Origin: JANNVK01 sp031414415
Lineage (GTDB): Bacteria > Acidobacteriota > Blastocatellia > Pyrinomonadales > Pyrinomonadaceae
Length of the DNA: 22,704 nt
Assembly (NCBI GenBank): GCA_031414415.1
Contig: JANNVK010000126.1
Location: 1 to 22,704 of the forward strand
Reading direction: 5' to 3'
Part shown: one piece after another, positions 6,370 through 14,128 of the stretch
Layout of the letters: every line of letters begins with the position of its first letter
Position numbering within the stretch: the first letter of the stretch is position 1
Notes under the pieces: model-generated
Database searches by the model: none
Seen by the model: the letters and a program-made list of their open reading frames with translations, nothing else
What the model was told of the DNA's origin: nothing
Position numbers and translations under genes: made by a program

Positions 6370-7854
6370 ATGAGTTACATTCTCGCACTTGATCAAGGCA
6401 CAACTTCGTGTCGTGCAATCGTTTTCAATCATGAAAGCGAGGTAATGTCGGTTGGGCAAAGTGAATTTACGCAGATATTTCCAAGTTCTGGATTGGTTGA
6501 GCATAATCCAAATGAGATTAGGGAAACGCAACTCTCAACCGCGATTAAAGCCTTAAAAAAAGCGAAACTTTCGCCAACTGATATTTCCGCAATCGGAATT
6601 ACTAATCAACGCGAAACGACGATTTTATGGAATCGTAAAACCGGCGAGCCGATTTATAACGCAATTGTTTGGCAAGATCGGCGAACTTCTGTTTATTGCG
6701 ACGAAATTCGCGAGAAACATACTGAAATTATTCGCGAGAAAACAGGTTTGCAGGTTGATGCATATTTTTCTGCGAGTAAGATAAATTGGATTCTTGATAA
6801 TGTTGAAAACGCTCGTAATGCTGCCGAAAATGGTGAGATTTGTTTTGGAACTGTCGATTCGTGGTTGATTTGGAAATTGACAAATGGCAAGGTTCACATC
6901 ACCGATGTTTCAAATGCATCGCGAACTATGTTGTTTAATATCAACACTTTATCTTGGGATGATGAGCTTTTAGCAATCTTTAATATTCCAAAATCAATCT
7001 TGCCAGAAGTGAAATCTTCTTCGGAAATTTACGCTGAAGTTGAAATTGCAGAACTCAAAGGAATAAAGATTGCAGGAAACGCCGGCGACCAACAAGCTGC
7101 ACTTTTTGGTCAACTTTGTCTGCAATCCGGAATGTCAAAAAACACTTATGGCACAGGTTGTTTTTTGTTGCAAAATACGGGAACAAAACCTGTAAAATCG
7201 ACTAATAATTTGCTCACAACAGTTGCTTGGAAGATTGGTAATGAGACACAATATGCACTCGAAGGCAGCGTTTTTGTTGGCGGTGCTGTCGTGCAATGGT
7301 TGCGAGACGAACTCGAAATCATCGAAAAATCGGCAGATATTGAGGATTTGGCAAATTCGGTGGCGGATAACGGCGGCGTTTATTTTGTTCCGGCATTTTC
7401 CGGTCTCGGTTCACCGCATTGGAATCAGGACGCACGCGGAATGATAATTGGTCTAACTCGCGGAAGTTCAAAAGCACATATTGCACGTGCCGCACTCGAA
7501 TCGATTGCGTTTCAGGTGGCAGATTTAATTGACGCAATGCAAGCCGATTCGGGAATTAAACTTCCAGAGCTTCGAGTTGACGGCGGTGCGACGCAAAACG
7601 AAACACTTTTGCAATTTCAGGCAGATATTTTACAAATTCCCGTTGTTCGCGGAGAAATAACAGAGACCACTGCACTTGGTGCGGCATATTTGGCTGGTTT
7701 GGCTGTCGGTTTTTGGAAAGATAAAAATTCGCTGGCTGATTCGTGGAAAGTTGGAAAGATTTTTAGACCAATGATGTCTGCTGAAAAAGCATTTGAACTG
7801 CGAAAAGTATGGAACGAAGCTGTGAAACGTTCTCTAAATTGGGCAAATCAATGA
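6370..7854 (+). CDS. glpK: Glycerol kinase
   Basis: ATP-dependent phosphorylation of glycerol to sn-glycerol 3-phosphate in the cytoplasm. 494 aa, the normal length of the FGGY-family enzyme. Visible motifs: DQGTTSCR (8-15, first phosphate loop), TNQRETT and WQDRRT (glycerol and ATP contacts), GTVDSWLIWKLT, GNAGDQQAALFGQ with the catalytic Asp, GLGSPHW and DGGATQNETLLQFQAD (ATP-binding half). Nothing is missing. The ATG at 6370 directly follows six T after a heptamer array and has no Shine-Dalgarno sequence. The stop overlaps the glpD start (ATGA), so product and next enzyme are coupled. Confidence 0.97.
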   Translation: MSYILALDQGTTSCRAIVFNHESEVMSVGQSEFTQIFPSSGLVEHNPNEIRETQLSTAIKALKKAKLSPTDISAIGITNQRETTILWNRKTGEPIYNAIVWQDRRTSVYCDEIREKHTEIIREKTGLQVDAYFSASKINWILDNVENARNAAENGEICFGTVDSWLIWKLTNGKVHITDVSNASRTMLFNINTLSWDDELLAIFNIPKSILPEVKSSSEIYAEVEIAELKGIKIAGNAGDQQAALFGQLCLQSGMSKNTYGTGCFLLQNTGTKPVKSTNNLLTTVAWKIGNETQYALEGSVFVGGAVVQWLRDELEIIEKSADIEDLANSVADNGGVYFVPAFSGLGSPHWNQDARGMIIGLTRGSSKAHIARAALESIAFQVADLIDAMQADSGIKLPELRVDGGATQNETLLQFQADILQIPVVRGEITETTALGAAYLAGLAVGFWKDKNSLADSWKVGKIFRPMMSAEKAFELRKVWNEAVKRSLNWANQ

Positions 7855-9329
7855 ACCGAAATGAAATGCTCGCATCTGTGAGCCGACAAAAAACTTGGGA
7901 TTTAATCATCATTGGCGGTGGTGCGACTGGCGTTGGCTGTGCGGTCGATGCTGCGTCTCGCGGATATTCGGTTCTACTTTTGGAACAACACGATTTCGGC
8001 AAAGGAACTTCATCTCGCTCAACAAAGTTGGTTCACGGCGGCGTTAGATATTTAGAACAAGGCAATATTTCGCTCGTCATGGAAGCCTTAAAAGAACGTG
8101 GAATTCTGCGAAATAATGCACCGCATCTTGTCAGCGATTTGGCTTTTGTCGTGCCAAACTACGATTGGTGGGAAATGCCTTTTTATGGCGTTGGACTCAA
8201 GATTTACGACCTATTATCACAAAAATATCGGTTTGGAAAATCACAAATTTTATCAAAAGAAGAAACGATAAAGCGTTTGCCGACAATAAATTCCGAAGGT
8301 TTACGTGGCGGCGTTGTTTATTTCGACGGACAATTTGACGACACGCGGCTTTTGATAAATCTTGCACAAACTGCCGCCAAGCAAGGTGCAGTTTTACTCA
8401 ATTATGCAAGAGTTTTTGAACTCACAAAAGACGAGCAAAACATTGTTAATGGATTAAGTTTCATCGACGAAGAGTCTGGTGAACTTCATTCGATGCAAGC
8501 TAAAGTTGTAATTAACGCGACTGGTGCTTTTTGTGACTCAATTCGTAATTTATCAGATTCAAATGCCACAAAATTGATCTCACCAAGCCAAGGAATTCAC
8601 ATCGTTTTGGACAAATCTTTTTTACCGACTGACCACGCGATTATGATTCCGCACACATCAGACGGTCGCGTGATGTTCGCAATTCCATGGCATTCGCACA
8701 CTCTTGTCGGCACAACTGATACCGAAATTGAGACCGCAACGCTTGAGCCAAAAGCCCTGGAAGAAGAAATCGAATTTATCTTGGAAACGGCGAAAAAATA
8801 TCTTCACAAACCGCCGCAACGCGAAGATATTTTGAGCATTTTTACTGGCATTCGTCCGCTCGTAAAAGCATCAAACGCAACAAATACGGCTTCACTTTCT
8901 CGCGATCACACTATAAACATTGATAGTTTTGGTCTGCTGACAATTACTGGTGGAAAATGGACGACATACCGCAAAATGGCTGAGGATGCAGTTAATAACG
9001 CTGCGACTTTAGCCAAACTTGAAGAGAAAATTTGTGTCACAAAAGAACTAAAAATCTTCGAATCGCCCGAAAATTTTGGTGAAAAATTACACGAAAAATT
9101 AGAATATACGGTTGAAGATGTGCTTGAAGGAATTCTTCACGAAATGGCAAGAACAATTGAAGACATTCTCGCGAGGCGAACTCGTGCGTTGTTTCTAAAC
9201 GCAAAAATTGCCATCGAAATTGCCCCAAAAGTTGCGGAAATTATGGCAAAAGAAATGAATAAAGACGAAATTTGGCAAATAGATCAAGTCAAGCAATTTC
9301 AACAAGTTGCGGAGAATTATTTAGCTTAA
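7851..9329 (+). CDS. glpD: Glycerol-3-phosphate dehydrogenase, FAD-dependent
   Basis: Oxidises glycerol 3-phosphate to dihydroxyacetone phosphate, passing electrons to the quinone pool at the membrane. 492 aa from the ATG at 7851, which shares ATGA with the glpK stop; the frame is open 14 codons further upstream, but those lie within glpK. FAD site IIGGGATGVG (20-29), then the GlpD signatures GTSSRSTKLVHGGVRYLEQG (52-71), IRPLVKA and LLTITGGKWTTYRKMAEDA. The C-terminal helical cap is present and a little short. Together with glpK it forms a glycerol catabolic pair; no glpF transporter or glpR regulator is in the window. Confidence 0.96.
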   Translation: MNRNEMLASVSRQKTWDLIIIGGGATGVGCAVDAASRGYSVLLLEQHDFGKGTSSRSTKLVHGGVRYLEQGNISLVMEALKERGILRNNAPHLVSDLAFVVPNYDWWEMPFYGVGLKIYDLLSQKYRFGKSQILSKEETIKRLPTINSEGLRGGVVYFDGQFDDTRLLINLAQTAAKQGAVLLNYARVFELTKDEQNIVNGLSFIDEESGELHSMQAKVVINATGAFCDSIRNLSDSNATKLISPSQGIHIVLDKSFLPTDHAIMIPHTSDGRVMFAIPWHSHTLVGTTDTEIETATLEPKALEEEIEFILETAKKYLHKPPQREDILSIFTGIRPLVKASNATNTASLSRDHTINIDSFGLLTITGGKWTTYRKMAEDAVNNAATLAKLEEKICVTKELKIFESPENFGEKLHEKLEYTVEDVLEGILHEMARTIEDILARRTRALFLNAKIAIEIAPKVAEIMAKEMNKDEIWQIDQVKQFQQVAENYLA

Positions 9330-9334
9330 ATAGA

Positions 9335-10783
9335 TTATTTCCTCGCCACGAATTCCCCAATTGTCCAAACAACCATTGAGCTTGAAAGTCCGAGACCTGA
9401 AAGCCTTCCAGCCATCATAATCATCGTTTCGCCTTGTTCGACCGCATTTTTATTGAGCAAGGTTTCTTGTCCGGCTTTGAGCATTTTACTTGATGATGTT
9501 GCAGTTTTCTGAAAAAACGGCTGAACTCCCCAAATTAAGGCTAGCTGATTGCGAACATCCTCTGAAGAAGTAAGTGCAAAAGTCTGCAAGCCCGAACGAT
9601 ATGAAGACATCCGCCGAGCCATTAGTCCAGATTCAGTAAAGACCGCAACTTTGTCTGTTTGCACTTCTTTCGCCGCGTAGGCTGCTGCTTTGCACAATGC
9701 TTGCGACGTTCTGCCGCTTGGAGATTGGTCAAATTTAATCGGCTTTTTGAGATATTTTGGCTCAATTGTTTCAGCCGAATCAATGATTTGTGCCATTGTT
9801 TTAACTGATTCAACCGGATATTTTCCGCTCGCAGTTTCAGCCGAAAGCATCACAGCGTCAGTTCCATCCCAAACGGCGTTTGCCACATCTGAGGCTTCGG
9901 CACGAGTTGGAAACGGATTATCGATCATTGTTTGCAACATTTGGGTCGCGGTAATGACAAATTTATCGTTGGCAATTGATTCTTGAATAATTCGTTTTTG
10001 ATAAACCGGAACGAGTTCAACGCTGGTTTCTACACCCAAATCGCCTCGTGCGACCATTAATCCATCAGTTGCTTTAATAATTTCTGTCAGATTTTCAATT
10101 GCTTCGGCTTTTTCAATTTTGGCGACAAGAAGCGGTCTGCCAACCTTTCTTTTGGATAGTTTTTTTATTAAATCTCGCACTTCTGTGCAATCTTCGGCTT
10201 TGCGGACAAAGCTAAGTGCAATGTAATCAACATTTTGCTCAATTGCAAAAACCAAATCAACTCGGTCTTTTTCAGTCAAAGATGCAATCGGCAAATTAGT
10301 ATTTGGCAGATTAATTCCCTTTCTCTCTGCCAACATTCCGCCAACTATTACTCGGCAAACTACGTCGTTTTCCTCAATTTTTTCAACCTGCAATTTTAAT
10401 GCACCATCATCTAGCAAAATTGTTTCGCCAACGTTTACAAGTTTTGGAAGTTCAATAAAAGTTGTCGAAACTTCGCGTTCATTGCCAATTATATCTCTGG
10501 AAGTAATCGTAAACTCAGTATTTTTAATAAGATTAACGGATTTTCCGTCAACGAGAGTTCGCGTCCTAATTTTTGGACCAGAAAGATCGACTAAAACCGA
10601 AAGAGGCTTTCCAAGTTTCGTGGCAGCCGCACGAGCATTCGCAATCGAAATCGTGTGACTTGCGTGTTCGCCATGCGACATATTTATCCGCACAGCATTT
10701 AATCCGGCAGAAATAAGTTGTTCAATTGTTGCCTGATCGCTTGATGCAGGTCCGATGGTTGCTAAAATTTTGGCTCTACGCAT
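9335..10783 (-). CDS. pyk: Pyruvate kinase
   Basis: Last step of glycolysis: phosphoenolpyruvate plus ADP to pyruvate plus ATP. 482 aa. Signatures in order: AKILATIGPAS (4-14), R32-I-N34-M-S36-H37 (substrate and K+ site), DLSGPKIRT with Lys71, VAKIEKAEAIENL (220-232, catalytic Lys222 and Glu224 metal ligand), MVARGDLGVE with Asp248, TATQMLQTM (278-286), DGTDAVMLSAETASGKYP. The C-terminal regulatory domain is present. Convergent with glpD, five bases between the stops and no hairpin there. The ATG at 10783 has no Shine-Dalgarno site and lies just after the frameshifted PIN gene, so it may be the last gene of a long minus-strand transcript. Confidence 0.97.
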   Translation of the reverse strand: MRRAKILATIGPASSDQATIEQLISAGLNAVRINMSHGEHASHTISIANARAAATKLGKPLSVLVDLSGPKIRTRTLVDGKSVNLIKNTEFTITSRDIIGNEREVSTTFIELPKLVNVGETILLDDGALKLQVEKIEENDVVCRVIVGGMLAERKGINLPNTNLPIASLTEKDRVDLVFAIEQNVDYIALSFVRKAEDCTEVRDLIKKLSKRKVGRPLLVAKIEKAEAIENLTEIIKATDGLMVARGDLGVETSVELVPVYQKRIIQESIANDKFVITATQMLQTMIDNPFPTRAEASDVANAVWDGTDAVMLSAETASGKYPVESVKTMAQIIDSAETIEPKYLKKPIKFDQSPSGRTSQALCKAAAYAAKEVQTDKVAVFTESGLMARRMSSYRSGLQTFALTSSEDVRNQLALIWGVQPFFQKTATSSSKMLKAGQETLLNKNAVEQGETMIMMAGRLSGLGLSSSMVVWTIGEFVARK

Positions 10784-10789
10784 AGAAGG

Positions 10790-10843
10790 TTATTGTAAAA
10801 GTAAGGCTTTGAAGCCAGCCTGATTAAAATGTTCATCGGCAGT
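10790..10843 (-). pseudogene. Displaced C-terminal tail of the PIN toxin gene
   Basis: In the frame next to the PIN ORF, the minus strand reads TADEHFNQAGFKALLLQ and then stops (TAA, 10790-10792). This is the usual end of VapC-like PIN proteins (T-x-D-x-HF-x-Q-x-GF), directly continuing the ITKAL that precedes the premature stop. Removing one A from the run at 10843-10845 would join the two parts into one 138-aa protein ending six bases before pyk. The GGCTTTGAAGCC palindrome here is explained by this coding sequence. Confidence 0.8.
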
Positions 10844-11207
10844 TTAAAGCCTTTGTGATTCTTTTTTCGGTCATCACGACAAAAGAAATACAGTCAACCA
10901 AACCCCAATCTTTATCGAGACGATTGCTAAAAAGATTAAACGCTTTGTTGTATAAATCATCGGTCAGCGGAACGATTTCAATACTTTTTGAAACCGCAAA
11001 ATACTCGAGCAAATTAACAGTAATTTGACGAAAACGTCGGTTTGATAAAGCGTTGCCTATTTCTAACAAAACTGCTTGAGTTGTCACAAGCGAAATGTGT
11101 TCAGCTTGGATTTTTTCTGACCAAAATTTTGCTTTTTGGTTGAATTGATCTTTTGATGAAACTTGAGCAATTGTAAATGAGGTGTCGAGAAACAGGCTGC
11201 TTTTCAT
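10833..11207 (-). CDS. PIN-domain (VapC-like) toxin, C-terminus lost by a 1-nt frameshift
   Basis: Ribonuclease toxin family of type II toxin-antitoxin systems. The 124-aa ORF has the PIN acidic residues D8 (LFLDTS), E49 (VLLEIGNA) and D105 (DWGLVDCISFVVM), but ends in LNCR where the conserved TxDxHF..GF motif, with the fourth acidic residue, is expected. That motif is present in the adjacent frame (10790-10843). One extra A in the AAA at 10843-10845 explains it. The toxin is therefore probably inactive, unless the base is a sequencing error or frameshifting occurs. Its ATG overlaps the antitoxin stop (ATGA). Restored length would be 138 aa, normal for the family. Confidence 0.85.
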   Translation of the reverse strand: MKSSLFLDTSFTIAQVSSKDQFNQKAKFWSEKIQAEHISLVTTQAVLLEIGNALSNRRFRQITVNLLEYFAVSKSIEIVPLTDDLYNKAFNLFSNRLDKDWGLVDCISFVVMTEKRITKALNCR

Positions 11208-11452
11208 TCTAAACTTTTGCCTCCAGAAAGGTATTGTTCACAGTTTACAGAATAATCAAGCGGGGCTTCAATACTTACAGAATCAAGATATTTTAAAAAA
11301 GAATATGGTTCGCCGATTTTTTCAGACGAGGAGTCAAACGAAGCTTTTTCTTCTTCCACAATTACTGTAACTTTTTTATTCGGCTTTAAATTAACTTCTT
11401 CGGTTGGTCGAAAAACTTCACCGTCAAATGTAGCTTCAAATGTTAATTCCAT
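11204..11452 (-). CDS. Antitoxin-like protein (DUF104/AF2212-like) paired with PIN toxin
   Basis: 82 aa. N-terminal part FEATFDGEVFRPTEEVNLKP, then a V-T-V-I-V strand, resembles the short beta domain of DUF104/AF2212-like antitoxins; an acidic, serine-rich linker follows, and the end (EAPLDYSVNCEQYLSGG) resembles the toxin-wrapping tail of PIN antitoxins. Expected to bind and block the downstream PIN protein and to bind its own promoter. Good Shine-Dalgarno GAGGT (complement of 11459-11463) before the ATG at 11452. It lies 24 bp after the glucoamylase gene. With its partner toxin damaged, it may now be an orphan. Confidence 0.8.
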   Translation of the reverse strand: MELTFEATFDGEVFRPTEEVNLKPNKKVTVIVEEEKASFDSSSEKIGEPYSFLKYLDSVSIEAPLDYSVNCEQYLSGGKSLE

Positions 11453-11476
11453 AAAATTACCTCAACAATGTATATT

Positions 11477-13420
11477 CTACGTCTTTTCCGTGTTCAACGA
11501 AAGTTTACGCAAATAACTCATTACAGTAGCGACAAATGTTGAATGCGACCAGGTTAATGGCGAAACAGAAACTGGCGAACCGTCAATTGGGCTCAACTGT
11601 TCGGCTAAAACTCCTGAAGGCAACGCACGTTTTGCAGTCCATTCTATAATTTCTAAGGCTTTTGATAAGTCGCCTTTCGCAATGTAATAATCGGCAAGCC
11701 AAAGCGTGCAAATAAACCATGCGTTTCCGGTCGTTTTATCAGAAACTTTTACATAACCGTCGTTTTCAAAACGTGCAATTCCGCCAAAATCTCCGCCAAC
11801 CCAGAGTTTTTCCTCAATTGCCTTCATTGTGCCTGCGACCATTTCATCATCAGCCGCAAAAGCACCAAAATAAAAAAGTGCAAACATCGATGCGTCAATT
11901 GTTGTGTCGGCTTCGTAATGCTCATCGCCATTAAATTGCAGAGAACGCAAAAATCTTCCAAGTTGTTTAGAATAAAGATGTTTCTTCATTGCTTTGACGG
12001 TTTCATTTGCAACTTTTTCGTATTTTTCAGCGTTTTCAATCTCGCCAAAAAGCCTCGCAAAATTCGCTGCCGCACGCAATCCGCCGACAACGCTTGCACA
12101 CGTAAACGTATGAATTCCGCGTCGATCTTCCCAAAGATTCCAACTTGGTTTTGGTAATTTCAAAGTTTTGTGCCGAAATTCGCACATAAAATCTGCACAT
12201 TTTTCGATTAATGGGCGATACAGTTTTCTGACGAATTCGATGTCTCGAAAACGTTCGTAATGTTCCCATAAAGCCCAAATAACAAGCGATGTTTCGTCTT
12301 CTTGAATGGGTAAAAGTTGCGTTTTGCTCCAAGAATTCCAACTTGCGTGCCAGCCTGAAGCAACGCTGCCGTCAGCATTATATTTCTGCAAAAAATAGCC
12401 GTCTTTGTGGACTATTTTGCCGCATAATTCAAAAAACTTTCGCGTTAGATGCGGATAACCAGCAAGATCGAGAGCATTTGCAACTAACGCTCCATCGCGT
12501 GTCCACAGATAACTGTAATGATCGGTTGCCCTTATAGTTACGTCCGAATCGTTAGCGGCAATAATCGCACCTTGATTGTCTGTTTGAGTGCGAATAATCA
12601 GCAACGAACGCTTATAAAGTTCAACAATTTCGGGTGATAAATTTGCGAAATTAACATCGTTTTTATTTACCCAAGCACGCCAGTAATTTTCCGTAAAACT
12701 TAAGAATTTTTGCGGCGTTTGGGTTTTAACGAGCGTGTTTAATTGAGAAACTTGAGCGTGGTTTGTTCCGGCACATATCCAATAATAAAATTCTGAATTT
12801 TCATTTGAATTAACTACAAGACTTACGCAAATCGTTGAATCTACTGAACCTTCAGTAATTGCTCCATTTGACAATTCGCCGTCTTCCGCGTCTCGCCAAG
12901 TTCCTTCTGAGTCACGAAACGCCTTTCTTCCGGTCGCAAATTGCGAAAATTGCGGCTCGCTATTGACGAGAAAATAGCGATCTTTTTTATAATGAATTAT
13001 TGATTGAGTTTCAGGACAATAAAATGCTGTATCTCCAACTTTCGTCTCAGAAATACGAAAATCTTGATGAAGAAAAATACGAATTTGCCGAGTATTTTCT
13101 GCTAAATTTTTAACACGAACTCTGCGAATAAAAATATTATCGTGACTTGCAACTGTATCATTCGAAACGATTTCTAGTTTCAATATTTCATTTTTGAGAG
13201 TTACATTCGTTACCAGAGTTTCCGGCAAATAACGCAAATCTCTTGTCCATTCTTCAGCGTCAAACCAAGAAAATTCTCCATCAATCCAAACACCAAATCG
13301 ACACGGAAAACCTTTTGTGTGATTTTCTTCGCCGACGTGCGGAAAATAAATATCACGAATTCGATAAAGTTCGTCAAAAGTTACGAGCAATGAACCGTTG
13401 CCGACTGGTAAATCTCTCAT
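11477..13420 (-). CDS. Glycoside hydrolase family 15 protein (glucoamylase-like)
   Basis: 647 aa. The N-terminal 250 residues are a beta-sandwich of the bacterial/archaeal glucoamylase type (GNGSLLVTFDELYRIRDIYF, then HVGEENH). The (alpha/alpha)6 barrel follows, with YLWTRDGALVANAL (305-316), W-N-L-W-E-D-R-R-G around the general acid Glu431, and L-A-E-Q-L around the general base Glu607. GH15 enzymes release glucose from the ends of alpha-1,4/1,6-glucans; relatives act on glucodextran or trehalose, so the exact substrate is open. No signal peptide, which suggests an intracellular role in glycogen or maltooligosaccharide breakdown. The start overlaps the upstream PIN toxin stop (ATGA). Confidence 0.92.
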   Translation of the reverse strand: MRDLPVGNGSLLVTFDELYRIRDIYFPHVGEENHTKGFPCRFGVWIDGEFSWFDAEEWTRDLRYLPETLVTNVTLKNEILKLEIVSNDTVASHDNIFIRRVRVKNLAENTRQIRIFLHQDFRISETKVGDTAFYCPETQSIIHYKKDRYFLVNSEPQFSQFATGRKAFRDSEGTWRDAEDGELSNGAITEGSVDSTICVSLVVNSNENSEFYYWICAGTNHAQVSQLNTLVKTQTPQKFLSFTENYWRAWVNKNDVNFANLSPEIVELYKRSLLIIRTQTDNQGAIIAANDSDVTIRATDHYSYLWTRDGALVANALDLAGYPHLTRKFFELCGKIVHKDGYFLQKYNADGSVASGWHASWNSWSKTQLLPIQEDETSLVIWALWEHYERFRDIEFVRKLYRPLIEKCADFMCEFRHKTLKLPKPSWNLWEDRRGIHTFTCASVVGGLRAAANFARLFGEIENAEKYEKVANETVKAMKKHLYSKQLGRFLRSLQFNGDEHYEADTTIDASMFALFYFGAFAADDEMVAGTMKAIEEKLWVGGDFGGIARFENDGYVKVSDKTTGNAWFICTLWLADYYIAKGDLSKALEIIEWTAKRALPSGVLAEQLSPIDGSPVSVSPLTWSHSTFVATVMSYLRKLSLNTEKT

Positions 13421-13830
13421 AAGATATTTTTCACAAGATTTGGAGCGATTTTTTCGAGATTACTGTCGTTTGTCCAAAATTCGTCACAATTATGTTGAAT
13501 TGCAGTTGCTAAATGAATTGCATCGGGAGTTTTTAGGCTTGGAAATGTTGCACGGAGATGTGTGGCTTTTTGAAAGATTTCTTTTCCTAAATCTAGACAA
13601 TTAATTAAATTAAACCAGTTTTCAAACTTCTCAGCCAAAACCTTATTTTTATTTCGAAGTGGCATAATCAGGCATTCCATTTTCGATAGATTTGAAACAC
13701 AAATTCTCAATGAAGATAATTCGTGATTTTTGTGTTCAATAAGTTTGTTTTCGATAACTGGTGCAAAAAGGTTATGTTCTTCAACAAGATAAATTATCAA
13801 ACAAGAATCAAAGTAAACGTTTAATCCCAT
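13417..13830 (-). CDS. PIN-domain ribonuclease toxin (VapC-like)
   Basis: 137 aa with the complete PIN acidic set: D8 (VYFDSC), E52 (SKMECL), D103 (KTPDAIHLATA) and D122 (FWTNDSNLEK). These residues bind the metal ions for RNA cleavage. The start at 13830 lies inside the end of the antitoxin gene (10-nt overlap), the normal antitoxin-first layout. The stop overlaps the glucoamylase start by ATGA, so an unrelated metabolic gene is coupled to the toxin. Sequence differs from the second PIN gene near 11 kb, so the two are separate acquisitions rather than a recent duplication. Confidence 0.9.
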   Translation of the reverse strand: MGLNVYFDSCLIIYLVEEHNLFAPVIENKLIEHKNHELSSLRICVSNLSKMECLIMPLRNKNKVLAEKFENWFNLINCLDLGKEIFQKATHLRATFPSLKTPDAIHLATAIQHNCDEFWTNDSNLEKIAPNLVKNIL

Positions 13831-14069
13831 GAATCGCGAATCTCCTTAATTTGAGCCTCAATTTCATCGGTCGTTGGTAGCAAATGTTGAGGTAAACGAT
13901 TGTTTTGAAGAAAAGCTAAAATGTTATTTCCATTACCTTTATCCAAGTTATTGCTAATCTTGTCCTCTAAAATAGTAACAAATGCTCGGGTCGTTTTCGT
14001 TAATTGCAATGGTTCTAAAAAAGTGACATTTCCCTTTACATCAATTTCAGCTTCAACTGTTGTTAGCAT
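13821..14069 (-). CDS. Antitoxin of PIN toxin-antitoxin pair
   Basis: 82 aa from the ATG at 14069 (MLTTVEAEIDVKGNVTFLEP). The frame opens four codons earlier at a TTG, but that codon lies over the Shine-Dalgarno sequence GGAGGAT, so the ATG is chosen. Residues 1-40 look like the small beta domain of a family of PIN-associated antitoxins (VEAxxDxKGxVxxLEPLxL then R-A-x-V-T-I-L); the tail (TTDEIEAQIKEIRDSWD) is an acidic helix typical of toxin-neutralising ends. Expected to inhibit the downstream PIN nuclease. 59 bp separate it from the rnz stop upstream. Confidence 0.85.
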   Translation of the reverse strand: MLTTVEAEIDVKGNVTFLEPLQLTKTTRAFVTILEDKISNNLDKGNGNNILAFLQNNRLPQHLLPTTDEIEAQIKEIRDSWD

Positions 14070-14073
14070 AAAA

Positions 14074-14079
14074 TCCTCC
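14074..14079 (-). promoter_or_regulatory. Shine-Dalgarno site deciding the antitoxin start
   Basis: The complement reads GGAGGA, one of the best ribosome sites in the window, four bases before the ATG at 14069. It rules out the upstream TTG as the start. Confidence 0.8.
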
Positions 14080-14128
14080 AAACAATATTTTAACAGAATA
14101 AGTTCTTTTGAAGTAACTTAGCCTTATT

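Noticed and set aside
7809..7850. 14-codon upstream extension of glpD
   Set aside because: Lies wholly in glpK; the ATGA overlap at 7851 with MNRNEML is the standard arrangement.
9330..9334. Bidirectional terminator between glpD and pyk
   Set aside because: Only five bases between the stops and no inverted repeat around them.
10804..10820. GGCTTTGAAGCC-AGCC segment, looked like the dispersed GCTTGAAGCCAGCG repeat of 344-384
   Set aside because: Explained by coding: on the minus strand it reads as the AGFKA end of the PIN toxin in its original frame.
10841..10850. Programmed -1 frameshift at T-TTA-AAC in the PIN gene
   Set aside because: A -1 slip leads into a frame with no PIN resemblance; the missing motif is in the +1 frame, so a simple insertion is the better reading.
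12036..12341. 101-aa minus-strand frame inside the GH15 gene
   Set aside because: Shadow frame; the GH15 frame there carries the catalytic W-E-D-R-R-G region.
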